Below, piece after piece: positions 51,535 to 59,379 of a stretch of DNA of 64,000 nucleotides. Numbering within the stretch: the first letter of the stretch is position 1; each line of letters opens with the position of its first letter. The stretch is from an uncultured Myxococcaceae bacterium (lineage in GTDB: Bacteria > Myxococcota_A > Polyangia > Polyangiales > Ga0077539): positions 1-64,000 of the forward strand of contig CAMFHP010000014.1 in assembly GCA_945952225.1 (NCBI GenBank). Reading direction: 5' to 3'. The position numbers and the translations under genes are program-made. The notes under the pieces were generated by a model. That model searched no databases, was not told the DNA's origin, and saw only the letters and a program-made list of their open reading frames with translations.

Positions 51535-52239
51535 ATGTGGATCCTCGGCCACCGCGGCGCGCCCTGGGAGGCGCCAGAGAACACCCTCGCCTCCTTGGCG
51601 TTGGCTCGCGCCGCGGGGGCCGACGGCGTCGAGCTCGACGTGCGCCTCTGCGCGACCGGCGAGGTGGTCTGCTGCCACGACGTGACGCTCCATCGCCTCG
51701 CGGGCGCCGCGGTGCGCATTCGCGCGACGAGCCTCGCGACGCTGCGCGCGTGGGATCTCGGGCGCGGTCATCGCCTCTGCACGCTCGACGACGCGCTCGA
51801 TCTCTGGCGCACCGATGGAGTGGTGAACGTCGAGATCAAGTCCGACGACGTCGACCTCGCCGCGCTCGTGAACGCCACCGCGCGCACCCTCGCGCGACAC
51901 CCGCGAACCCGCGTGCTCGTGTCGTCGTTCTCGCCCTTCGCGCTGGAGGCGCTCCGCGCGGTCGCGCCCTCGGTGCAGCGCGGGCTTCTCCTCCCGCCGA
52001 GCGCGCGGGTCGAGGCCTTCGCCGCTGCCCCGGAGGCGTGGCGCGCGCGACCCCACGCGGTGCATCCGTGGCACGGCGACGTGACCGCGGCCCGCGTCTC
52101 CCGATGGCGCGCGCTCGGGCTCGACGTGCACGTGTGGACCGTCGACGACGACCGCCGCGCGCGTGCGCTCGCTGCGGCGGGCGTGACGTCGGTGATCACG
52201 AACGTTCCGGGCGCGATGCGCCGCACGCTGACGGCGTGA
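51535..52239 (+). CDS. glycerophosphodiester phosphodiesterase family protein
   Basis: 234 residues. GDPD signature: LGHRGAPWEAPENTLASL (catalytic His-Arg and Glu), DGVELDVRLCATGEVVCCHD (metal ligands and second His), VVNVEIKSDD (Glu/Lys), and WTVDDDRRARALAAAGVTSVITN. Hydrolyses glycerophosphodiesters to sn-glycerol 3-phosphate and an alcohol. No signal peptide, so cytoplasmic. GACACT lies 8 nt before the ATG (possible -10). Convergent with the M16 gene, 3 bp apart. Confidence 0.93.
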   Translation: MWILGHRGAPWEAPENTLASLALARAAGADGVELDVRLCATGEVVCCHDVTLHRLAGAAVRIRATSLATLRAWDLGRGHRLCTLDDALDLWRTDGVVNVEIKSDDVDLAALVNATARTLARHPRTRVLVSSFSPFALEALRAVAPSVQRGLLLPPSARVEAFAAAPEAWRARPHAVHPWHGDVTAARVSRWRALGLDVHVWTVDDDRRARALAAAGVTSVITNVPGAMRRTLTA

Positions 52240-52242
52240 CGA

Positions 52243-53544
52243 TCAGTCGGCGTCGAAGGGCACCACGCGCGTCGAGGCGAGGCCCTTCACGGCCTTCTCC
52301 AGCGGGGCGCGGAGCTCGGAGGCCGTCGCGACGACGGAGATGAGCAGGTTGTCGGGGTCGATGCGGCGACGGATCGCGGCGTTGACCTCGTCGAGTGTGA
52401 CCGCATCGAGGCGCGCGAGGTGGTCGCGGTAGTAGTTGCGCGGCAGGTCGTAGATGCGCAGGTCGAGCTGCTGCCAGAGGCGCTTCGAGGCGGTGTCGGT
52501 TTCGAAGGCGTAGCTGCGGGAGAGGTACGAGCGCGCGAAGGCGAGCTCGCGGGCGGTCACGCCGCGGGCCACGAACTGCTCGACCATCTTGAGCTGGAGC
52601 GCGATGCACGCCGCGGCGTCGGTGGCGGCGGGAAAGGTCCACATCGACCACGCGTCGCGCACGCGATCGCGGGCGAGGCGGCTCGACGCGCCATACGACC
52701 AGCCGCGCTTCGAGCGGATCTCGCGCATGAGGCGCGCGGTGAAGGTTCCGCCGAAGATCGTGTTCGCGAGGGTGAGCGCGACGTGATCGCGGTCGCGCGG
52801 GTGCGAGGCCACGTTGCCGATGTTGATCTGCGTCTGCGTGCGCGCGGGCTTGTCGACGAGGAGCAGATGGCGGCCCTTGAGGGGCTTCGGCTCGGGCATT
52901 TCGCGCGTCGGCGCGCGTCCGCCGGGGAGCGCGTCGAGGGTGCGTCCGGCGAAGGCATCGAGCTCGGCCTCGCGGATGTCGCCCGCCCCCGCGATGATCA
53001 CGTTGGCGCCGCGGAACGAGCGCTTCCACGCGGAGAGGGCGTCGTCGCGTCCGAGGCGGTCCATGGTGGTGGGCGTGCCGTGTGAGGGCCGACCGAAGGG
53101 GTGGCCTTCAAAGAGCGCGCGGCGAAAGTGGCGCGCCGCGAGGGAGCGGTCGTCGTCGCGAAGGTCGACGAGCTCCGCGCGCAGCTCGCGGGCCACCTGC
53201 GAGACCTCGTGCGACGGGAGCGTGGGCTCGGTCACGATGTCGTGGAGCAGCTCCAGAAAGGGCTGGAGATTGCGGCGGATCACCGTGCCCTGGAGCATCG
53301 ACATCGTCGCGTCGGCCGACGTGCTGAGCTCGGCGCCCAGTCGGTCGATGAGCGCGTCGATCTCGTGGGCCGACCGCTTCGCCGTACCGCGACGGAGCGC
53401 GCGAAGACACACATGCAGCGCGCCCTCGTGGCCCTTCGGGTCGTGGGCGGTGCCGGTCTCGGTGACGATGTACAGATCGACGATCGGGAGGTCGTGCGAG
53501 GGCTCGCAGAACACCTTGCGCGGTACGGCGGCGGCGCGGGTCAT
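52243..53544 (-). CDS. M16 peptidase family protein, non-catalytic partner
   Basis: 433 residues with the two-domain M16 fold (MLQGTVIRRNLQPFLELLHD, LTLANTIFGGTFTARLMREIRSKRGWSYG, FARSYLSRSYAFETDTASKR). The zinc-binding HxxEH motif is missing at the expected N-terminal place (HEGALHVCLRALRRGT). In paired M16B proteins one subunit carries zinc and the other the R/Y pair that holds the substrate; RGWSYG here is that pair. It overlaps the catalytic partner gene by ATGA, indicating a heterodimer. Confidence 0.88.
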   Translation of the reverse strand: MTRAAAVPRKVFCEPSHDLPIVDLYIVTETGTAHDPKGHEGALHVCLRALRRGTAKRSAHEIDALIDRLGAELSTSADATMSMLQGTVIRRNLQPFLELLHDIVTEPTLPSHEVSQVARELRAELVDLRDDDRSLAARHFRRALFEGHPFGRPSHGTPTTMDRLGRDDALSAWKRSFRGANVIIAGAGDIREAELDAFAGRTLDALPGGRAPTREMPEPKPLKGRHLLLVDKPARTQTQINIGNVASHPRDRDHVALTLANTIFGGTFTARLMREIRSKRGWSYGASSRLARDRVRDAWSMWTFPAATDAAACIALQLKMVEQFVARGVTARELAFARSYLSRSYAFETDTASKRLWQQLDLRIYDLPRNYYRDHLARLDAVTLDEVNAAIRRRIDPDNLLISVVATASELRAPLEKAVKGLASTRVVPFDAD

Positions 53545-54920
53545 GCGGCCTCCGTGGAGAGGTCGGCGCGCACCTTCACGATGGTGCGTCGGTTGCGGGC
53601 GACGTAGCGCGCGGCCACGTCGGCGAGGCGCTGTGTGGTGACGGCGCGAATCGCGTCGAGTCGCGCGAAGCCGCCCGCAGGGTCGTCGAGGACGGTGTCG
53701 AAGAAGCCGATCTGTTCGGCCTTGCCGCCCGCGGTTTCGAGGTTGCGAAGAAAGTGGAGCTCCATGCGCGCCACGGCGCGGTCTCGCTCGTCGGCGGTGA
53801 TCGGATGGAAGCGCAGACGGTCGAGCCCCTGGTCGAGCGCCGCGAGGAGACGGTCGGCGCTGATGCCCTCCCGCGCGGTGACCGACACTTCCCAGAGCCC
53901 CGGGTCGTGGAAGGTCGACGTCCAGCCGCCCACGTCGGAGGCGATCTCGCGCTCGGTCACGAGGTCGCGATAGAACCGCGACGATCGTCCGCCGGTGAGC
54001 GCCTCCGTGAGCACGCTGAGCGCCGCGTGGTCGGGGTGCGCCATGCCCGGTGACTTGTACCCGATGGAGATCTTGTCGGTCGGCGTCGCGCGCTTGAGCG
54101 TCACCACGCGCTCCTCGGTCTGCTCGGGCTCCGCCGCGAGCTTCACCGTCGGGATGCGCGCGGGCTTGAGGTGCCCGTAGTGCTTTCGGAGCAGGGGCAG
54201 CGCGCGGCCCACGTCGATGTCACCCACGAGCACGAGCGTCGCGTTGTTGGGCGCGTACCACGTGCGATAGAACGCGCGGCAGTCCTCCGGGGTGAAGTGG
54301 AGGATGTCGTCCATCCAGCCGATGGTCGGGTGGTGGTACGGGTGCTCGCGAAAGGCGTGCTCCCAGAGCTTCTCGCTGATCGTGCCCTCGACGTCGTCTT
54401 CGACGCGGTAGCGACGCTCGTTGGCGACGACCTCCTTCTCACTCGCGACAGGCTTCTCGCGGAGCACGAGGTTGTGCATGCGCTCGGCTTCGAGCTTCAC
54501 CGCGAGGGCGAACTGATCGCGCGGGAGGTTCTCGTAGTAGTACGTCCAGTCGTTCCAGGTGGCGGCGTTGGTCTCGGCGCCGGCGCGCTCCATGAGCTGG
54601 TCGAAGCGACCCGCGGGGAGGGCCTTCGTCTCGTTGAACATCAGGTGTTCGAAGAGGTGCGCGATGCCCGTCTTGCCCTCGCGTTCGTAGCGCGACCCCA
54701 CGCGAAACCAGGTGTTGTACGAGACCACCGGCGCGCTCGTGTCGACGAGCAGTCGCACGCGGAGTCCGTTGCCGAAGGTGAGGCGCTCGATGTGGCCCGC
54801 GCCGAACGCGACGGGCTCCTCGCGCGCGATGCGCTGCGACCGCACAGCACCGCGGTTCATGCGGGCAAGCACGGCCTCGATGGACGCGCCCGAGCGGAGC
54901 GCGGAAGAGGTTCTCGTCAT
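53541..54920 (-). CDS. M16 zinc peptidase, catalytic subunit
   Basis: 459 residues from ATG 54920; an in-frame GTG at 54938 is an alternative. Zinc motif HLFEH (His88, Glu91, His92) in GKTGIAHLFEHLMFNET, with the downstream Glu of the family in EKEVVANERR. No signal peptide is visible, so it may be cytoplasmic; related myxobacterial pairs are often periplasmic. Degrades peptides as a heterodimer with the product of the overlapping downstream gene. Confidence 0.92.
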   Translation of the reverse strand: MTRTSSALRSGASIEAVLARMNRGAVRSQRIAREEPVAFGAGHIERLTFGNGLRVRLLVDTSAPVVSYNTWFRVGSRYEREGKTGIAHLFEHLMFNETKALPAGRFDQLMERAGAETNAATWNDWTYYYENLPRDQFALAVKLEAERMHNLVLREKPVASEKEVVANERRYRVEDDVEGTISEKLWEHAFREHPYHHPTIGWMDDILHFTPEDCRAFYRTWYAPNNATLVLVGDIDVGRALPLLRKHYGHLKPARIPTVKLAAEPEQTEERVVTLKRATPTDKISIGYKSPGMAHPDHAALSVLTEALTGGRSSRFYRDLVTEREIASDVGGWTSTFHDPGLWEVSVTAREGISADRLLAALDQGLDRLRFHPITADERDRAVARMELHFLRNLETAGGKAEQIGFFDTVLDDPAGGFARLDAIRAVTTQRLADVAARYVARNRRTIVKVRADLSTEAA

Positions 54921-54992
54921 GGCGTTGGATCGTGGCACATCACGCCCCGCGACGGATCTCGCAGTGCGCGTCGCGGCGGGCGTGTGCAGGGA

Positions 54993-55784
54993 TCAGAAGG
55001 TTCCGCTCAGCGAGAGCGATGCGGGGCCCACACCGAAGTGCAGGCTCGCCGACTGCGACGGCTGTTCGGTGCGCCGCGGGTGCGTGAACATCCACGTTGC
55101 GCCCACGGCGGCGCCGACGCCCGCCGCGAGTCCCACGATGCCGATGATGCGATAGGTCTCACCCTGATCGCGGAGCTGATCCTGGAGCGCGCGCGGCGCG
55201 AGCGGGTCGGCATACGTGTTCGCGTTGTCGATCGCGACCCCCAGGAACCCGGCACCGACGCCGATGAGCGCGAGCGACGCGCCCGCGAGGCCCCACGCGG
55301 CCGGCGAGATCTGCGTCGTGACCTGCACGGGCGGCGGCGGCGGCGGACACTCCTGCACGGGCGGCGGCGGCGGACACGTCGGGCACTCGTGGGTGACTGC
55401 AGGCGTGGGCTGGAGGTTCTGCTCGCCCATCTGCTGCGCGAGTCCGCGCGCGCGCTGCTGGAGGTCGGGCTCCGGCGCGGGATTGGTCATCGCGAGCAGG
55501 TCGCGAAGCTGCGTGAGCGCGCCCTGCGTGTCGCCCGCGCGCATGCGCGCCTCGGCGGCGTTGTAGAGCGTGAACGGGTGCGGGCGGATGCGGAACGATC
55601 GCTCGAAGGCCACCATCGCTTCGGCGTACTGGCGGCGCTGAAAGAGCTGAAGGCCTTCGCGGTACCGCGCGCGAGCCTCTTCGACACGCTGTGGATCGTC
55701 GGCGGGAGCGGTCTGCGCGAAGGCCGCCGTGGAGGCGAGCAGCGTCGCGAGCGAAAACGTGAGCGGAAGCAGCGGTGAACGCAC
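54993..55784 (-). CDS. exported TPR protein with Pro-rich segment and membrane helices
   Basis: 263 residues from GTG 55784. Signal peptide SPLLPLTFSLATLLASTAAFAQ. A TPR-like region (RARYREGLQLFQRRQYAEAM, HPFTLYNAAEARMRAGDTQGAL) is followed by Cys/Pro repeats (CPTCPPPPPVQECPPPPPP) and two hydrophobic stretches (AAWGLAGASLALIGVGAGFLG, IGIVGLAAGVGAAVGATWMF). This architecture is common in Myxococcota and its function is not known. The GTG start is backed by a GAGTAT box 6 nt upstream. It lies 67 bp downstream of the kinase gene on the same strand. Confidence 0.78.
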   Translation of the reverse strand: MRSPLLPLTFSLATLLASTAAFAQTAPADDPQRVEEARARYREGLQLFQRRQYAEAMVAFERSFRIRPHPFTLYNAAEARMRAGDTQGALTQLRDLLAMTNPAPEPDLQQRARGLAQQMGEQNLQPTPAVTHECPTCPPPPPVQECPPPPPPVQVTTQISPAAWGLAGASLALIGVGAGFLGVAIDNANTYADPLAPRALQDQLRDQGETYRIIGIVGLAAGVGAAVGATWMFTHPRRTEQPSQSASLHFGVGPASLSLSGTF

Positions 55785-55790
55785 GGCGCG

Positions 55791-55796
55791 ATACTC
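55791..55796 (-). promoter_or_regulatory. -10-like box GAGTAT of the TPR gene
   Basis: Minus-strand GAGTAT, 6-nt gap CGCGCC, GTG 55784. Same spacing and discriminator as at 30014. Confidence 0.35.
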
Positions 55797-55851
55797 TCGA
55801 CACGCTTGGTGAGCGTCAAGGATCGAGTGCCGCGCGCGGCGTGAATGACGG

Positions 55852-58065
55852 TCAGAACGGGACTTCGGTGATCGGGCCACGACGCGGTCGCGTCGGCCGT
55901 GCAGGGCGAGGCGTGGCAGGTGCGGTCGGCGCCGCGGGGCGCGTCGGACGAGCCACCACCGGATCGCGATGCGGCCGCGGCGCAGGCGCTTCCGTCGGCT
56001 CCCGTGTGGCCGCGGGCTCATGGTGCGCGGTCGCGGGTGCAGCGGGCGCTTCGGGCTGCGCCGCGGGCGGTTCAGGCTGTGCGGCGGCAGGCGCGGGGAC
56101 TTCAGGCGGTGCGGCCGCGGGAGGCGCCTCCGTGGGCGTCGGCGCGAGCACCTGCGCGACGTTGGCACCCGCATCGGCGGCAGCGGTCGCCGGCTCCGTC
56201 GTCGGGGCAGGCTGGGCGGGCTCCGTCGTCGGGGCGGCGGCCTGTGCGGGCGCTGCAGCGGGCGTGGGCGTCGGCGCGGCGTGCATCGGCGGCGGGGTGA
56301 CGACGGGCGCGTGGAGGTTCGCCTGCGTGTTCGGAGTGCGCCCGTTGCGCGCGCCGAAGGTCACGTAGCCCGCGACCGCGATGAGCACGACCGAGATTGC
56401 GGTGGCGCCGAACAGCATGGTCTTGACCGGCGATCGTTTCGCAGGCTGCGCGGGCGACGCGATCGGTGTGGCGTCGGGCGCGGGCGGCATCCCGAAGGTC
56501 GGCGCAGGGCCGGGCATCGGGTTCATCTGCGGCGGCGGAGCGTACCCCGGCGGCATGCCTCCGAAGATGTCGACGGCCTGCGTGGGGGGGGATTCTCCGA
56601 GCGCTTCGGGCACCTCGTGGGGCTCGAACGCAGGCGACGCCGGTGCGATGCCCTGAAGCGCGGGCGACGGGGGGAGGGTCGCCTGGCCGCCCATCGGTCC
56701 GCGAGGCGCCATGGTGGGCGCGCGCACGGTCGATGCGATCGCAGGCGCGGGCGGCGCGGCGGGCACCTTGCCGTCGGTGCCCACGGCGGGAAGGTTCATG
56801 CCCGTGGGGCGTCGACCCGCGAGCGGCAGCGGCGACGACGGACCGGTCATCTGCATGCCACCGGGCGCGCGCACCTCGGTCTTGCCCTCTTCGTCGTCGT
56901 CGTCGAACGACGGCAGCGTGAGCGCGGGCGTGGGCACCGGCACCGAGGGCGCCGAAGGTTCCGCGGACACGATCACACCCGACGGAGGCGTGTACGTCGG
57001 CACCGGGTCGACCGCGGGCGCCATGCTCGCGGCCGGTGCCACGGGGCCCATGGGCCGCGAAGGCTGGGCGATCGAGGGGGCCGCGCCGGTCGGCGACGAG
57101 AAGTGCGCGATCGCATCGATCTGCGCGTCGTGCGCGGCCTGGAGAAGGGCGTCGCGCATCTCGAGGGCAGACTGATAGCGTCGCGTCGGATCCTTCTGGA
57201 GAGCGCGCGCAATGAAGGCCTCGATCGGCGCGGGGAACTCGACCCCGGCGGCCTGTGCGAGCGTGAGCGCGGGCTTCTCGAGCACGGCCTGCAGGAGCTG
57301 CACGGTGTCTTCGGCGTCGATCGGTCGCTTGGCCGTGAACATCAGGAACAGCGAGACGCCCGCGGAATAGAGGTCGAGGCGCGGGTCGTTGCCCTTCACC
57401 GTTCCGCGGATCTGCTCCGGGGCCATGTAAGCGAGCGTGCCGAGGGTCTGGCCCGCGCGCGTGAGCTCCTGCGAAGAGGCCTCGGCGAGCTTCGAGATGC
57501 CGAAGTCGAGGATCTTGAGCTTCTCGGCGCCGCCCGTGAGCTTCTCGATGAAGAGGTTGGCGGGCTTGAGGTCGCGGTGGATGACCCCGTTCTCGTGGGC
57601 CGCGGCGAGGCCCTCGCAGAGCTGGCGTCCGAGAATCATCGCGCGCTGCAAGGGCAGCCGACCCGCGCGGAGCGCCTGCTGAACGGTCTGCCCGTCGAGG
57701 TACTCCATCACCAGCACGAGCGTTCCGCTGTCGTCGGTGCCGAGGTCGTAGATCGCCACGACGTGGTCGCTGCGGATGCGACCCGCTGCGCGCGCCTCGC
57801 GCCGAAAGCGCTCGACGTAGCTCGGGTCGCTCGAGATCTCCGGGTCGAGAATCTTGAGCGCGACCAGGCGCTCGGTCTCCTGGTTCTTCGCCTGGTAAAC
57901 CGTGGCCATCCCGCCGCGACCGATCACCTTCTGCACGGTGTATCGGCCCATCACGGTGGAGCCGGGGTTCAGCGAACGCAGGTTCTGGGAGTTGCCACCT
58001 GCGTCAGCGCCCGGAGCGCGAAGCATCGAGGTGGTGGGTCGAGGCTTGTAGAGATTGGCCGCCAC
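55852..58065 (-). CDS. membrane Ser/Thr protein kinase (active Hanks type)
   Basis: 737 residues from GTG 58065. Kinase domain ~40-310: Gly loop IGRGGMATVY, Lys71 in VALKIL, HRDLKPAN with Asp165 and Asn170, DFG (187-189), APE (215-217). All catalytic residues are present. A ~280-residue Pro/Ala linker leads to one membrane helix (LFGATAISVVLIAVAGYVTFG), then a Pro/Ala/Glu extracytoplasmic tail ending TRPRRGPITEVPF without a recognisable sensor domain. Neighbours are a lipoprotein gene upstream and a TPR gene downstream. GTG start supported by a TAGACT box 7 nt upstream. Confidence 0.95.
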   Translation of the reverse strand: MAANLYKPRPTTSMLRAPGADAGGNSQNLRSLNPGSTVMGRYTVQKVIGRGGMATVYQAKNQETERLVALKILDPEISSDPSYVERFRREARAAGRIRSDHVVAIYDLGTDDSGTLVLVMEYLDGQTVQQALRAGRLPLQRAMILGRQLCEGLAAAHENGVIHRDLKPANLFIEKLTGGAEKLKILDFGISKLAEASSQELTRAGQTLGTLAYMAPEQIRGTVKGNDPRLDLYSAGVSLFLMFTAKRPIDAEDTVQLLQAVLEKPALTLAQAAGVEFPAPIEAFIARALQKDPTRRYQSALEMRDALLQAAHDAQIDAIAHFSSPTGAAPSIAQPSRPMGPVAPAASMAPAVDPVPTYTPPSGVIVSAEPSAPSVPVPTPALTLPSFDDDDEEGKTEVRAPGGMQMTGPSSPLPLAGRRPTGMNLPAVGTDGKVPAAPPAPAIASTVRAPTMAPRGPMGGQATLPPSPALQGIAPASPAFEPHEVPEALGESPPTQAVDIFGGMPPGYAPPPQMNPMPGPAPTFGMPPAPDATPIASPAQPAKRSPVKTMLFGATAISVVLIAVAGYVTFGARNGRTPNTQANLHAPVVTPPPMHAAPTPTPAAAPAQAAAPTTEPAQPAPTTEPATAAADAGANVAQVLAPTPTEAPPAAAPPEVPAPAAAQPEPPAAQPEAPAAPATAHHEPAATREPTEAPAPRPHRDPVVARPTRPAAPTAPATPRPARPTRPRRGPITEVPF

Positions 58066-58072
58066 GAAGGGA

Positions 58073-58078
58073 AGTCTA
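58073..58078 (-). promoter_or_regulatory. -10-like box TAGACT of the Ser/Thr kinase gene
   Basis: Minus-strand TAGACT, 7-nt gap, GTG 58065. No Shine-Dalgarno fits in the gap. Confidence 0.4.
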
Positions 58079-58167
58079 ACACCCGAATTGAAACCGCGAC
58101 CAGTGCTCGTGAATCAGCGGAACGTTGGAAATCCGTTCACCTCGGGACTCGAATTTCTCTGGAGATG

Positions 58168-58695
58168 TCAGGTGTCGTCGACGACGAGCACCTCGCGCGA
58201 GACGCGGAGGGCGGGCGTGGTCTCAAGGCCTGGCGACGGAGCGACAGACACCTCGAAGCGCACGCGACGGCCCACCACGGCGCTCGGGGTCTGGATGTTC
58301 ACCAGCACGACGAGCTGCGCGTTCGGCGTCTCCCAGCCGTTGCCGACGCGCGCGAGACCGCGGCCCTCGATGAGGTGGATGCGCTCGGCGGGGTCGTTGA
58401 GCGGAGAGGCGCCGTCGACGGGGGTCACGCGGAAGCGCACGTACACGTCGGGACCGACGCCGGTGTATCGAACGCGGCCGAAGAGATGGTACCCGCCCTG
58501 CGGTCCGTGAATGAGCTCCACGCGCGTGCCGCCCGCGGGGTCGAGCGGCTCCCACGAGAGCTGCCCCGTGCCCAGGTCCACGGTGCCCGACGGAGACGGA
58601 GCGTCGGTGCCCGCGTCGTTGACGGAGGGGGGCGCGGGCGAGCATCCGAGGGACGCGAGGAGCACCGGAACAAGCAGCCGCAAGGGTCGGTTCAC
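58168..58695 (-). CDS. hypothetical lipoprotein, 175 aa
   Basis: From GTG 58695: MNRPLRLLVPVLLASLGC is a lipoprotein signal with Cys18. A short Pro/Asp linker (APPSVNDAGTDAPSPSGTVD) is followed by a ~130-residue beta-rich domain (VELIHGPQGGYHLFGRVRY, RVRFEVSVAPSPG) that looks Ig-like. No family is recognised. It lies 102 bp upstream of the kinase gene on the same strand, so it could be the kinase's surface partner; this is only inference. Confidence 0.75.
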   Translation of the reverse strand: MNRPLRLLVPVLLASLGCSPAPPSVNDAGTDAPSPSGTVDLGTGQLSWEPLDPAGGTRVELIHGPQGGYHLFGRVRYTGVGPDVYVRFRVTPVDGASPLNDPAERIHLIEGRGLARVGNGWETPNAQLVVLVNIQTPSAVVGRRVRFEVSVAPSPGLETTPALRVSREVLVVDDT

Positions 58696-58701
58696 CGCGC
58701 G

Positions 58702-58707
58702 ATTCTA
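58702..58707 (-). promoter_or_regulatory. -10 box TAGAAT of the lipoprotein gene
   Basis: Minus-strand TAGAAT, one base from the TATAAT consensus, 6-nt gap CGCGCG, GTG 58695. The clearest leaderless-type start in the window. Confidence 0.5.
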
Positions 58708-58745
58708 CCGCGTCGAGAGGCCGGGCGGGCGCCGTGAGGCACTGT

Positions 58746-58774
58746 TGACCGCGCGGCTTTCGACGTGTTAGCAG
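58746..58774 (+). promoter_or_regulatory. possible promoter of yajC-secD-secF (TTGACC, TTAGCA)
   Basis: TTGACC near 58747 and TTAGCA about 17 bp later, ~140 bp before yajC. The long leader contrasts with the leaderless-type starts elsewhere. No known leader structure is recognised. Confidence 0.35.
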
Positions 58775-58913
58775 CGCCGCTCACGTCCGCGACCCGTTCC
58801 GGGGTGATGAGTCCCTTCGACCGCAGCGAATCGCGCGCGAGCACTTCGTCCGACTGCGACCCTCGACGCCACGGCGCGAGCGAGCAGCAGACCGTTACTC
58901 CCTCAAGGCACCG

Positions 58914-59360
58914 ATGATCCCCAACGAATTGTCTCCGTTGCACGCCCTCCAGGGCCGCCCCTTCGTGCACCTGATCGCGCAGGTGGGAGCCGCGCCCGAC
59001 AACGCCGCGCCCGCGTCCGGTGGCCGTGGAGCGCAGGGCCCCGGCGCCCAGTCGCCGCTCGGCGGGATGGTGCCGCTGCTCCTGTTCGGCGCGATCTTCT
59101 ACCTGATGGTGTTCCGCCCGATGAGCAAGCAGCGGAAGGATCAGGAGGAGCTCAACAAGGCGCTGCGCAAGGGCGACCGTGTGGTGATGCGCAGCGGAAT
59201 CATCGGGACCATCACGGGCATCGACGACAACGAGGTCGTGCTCGAGGTGGCCGAGAAGGTGCGCATGAAGTTCCTCCGCTCGGCCGTCGAGCAGAAGTAC
59301 GAGCGCCCGGCCGACAAGGCCGCTGAGACGTCCTCCACGGCGACCGCCGAGAAGAAGTAG
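58914..59360 (+). CDS. yajC: YajC, preprotein translocase auxiliary subunit
   Basis: 148 residues: an N-terminal Ala/Gly-rich stretch, one membrane helix (MVPLLLFGAIFYLMVFRPMS) and the YajC domain (KGDRVVMRSGIIGTITGIDDNEVVLEV). The C-terminus is a Thr/Ala/Lys tail. The FRPxxKQRKD motif right after the helix is typical. It heads the yajC-secD-secF operon and associates with SecDF at the inner membrane. The N-terminal extension before the helix (~50 aa) is longer than in E. coli. Confidence 0.95.
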   Translation: MIPNELSPLHALQGRPFVHLIAQVGAAPDNAAPASGGRGAQGPGAQSPLGGMVPLLLFGAIFYLMVFRPMSKQRKDQEELNKALRKGDRVVMRSGIIGTITGIDDNEVVLEVAEKVRMKFLRSAVEQKYERPADKAAETSSTATAEKK

Positions 59361-59379
59361 GGAAGAGGGGAATCGCCCG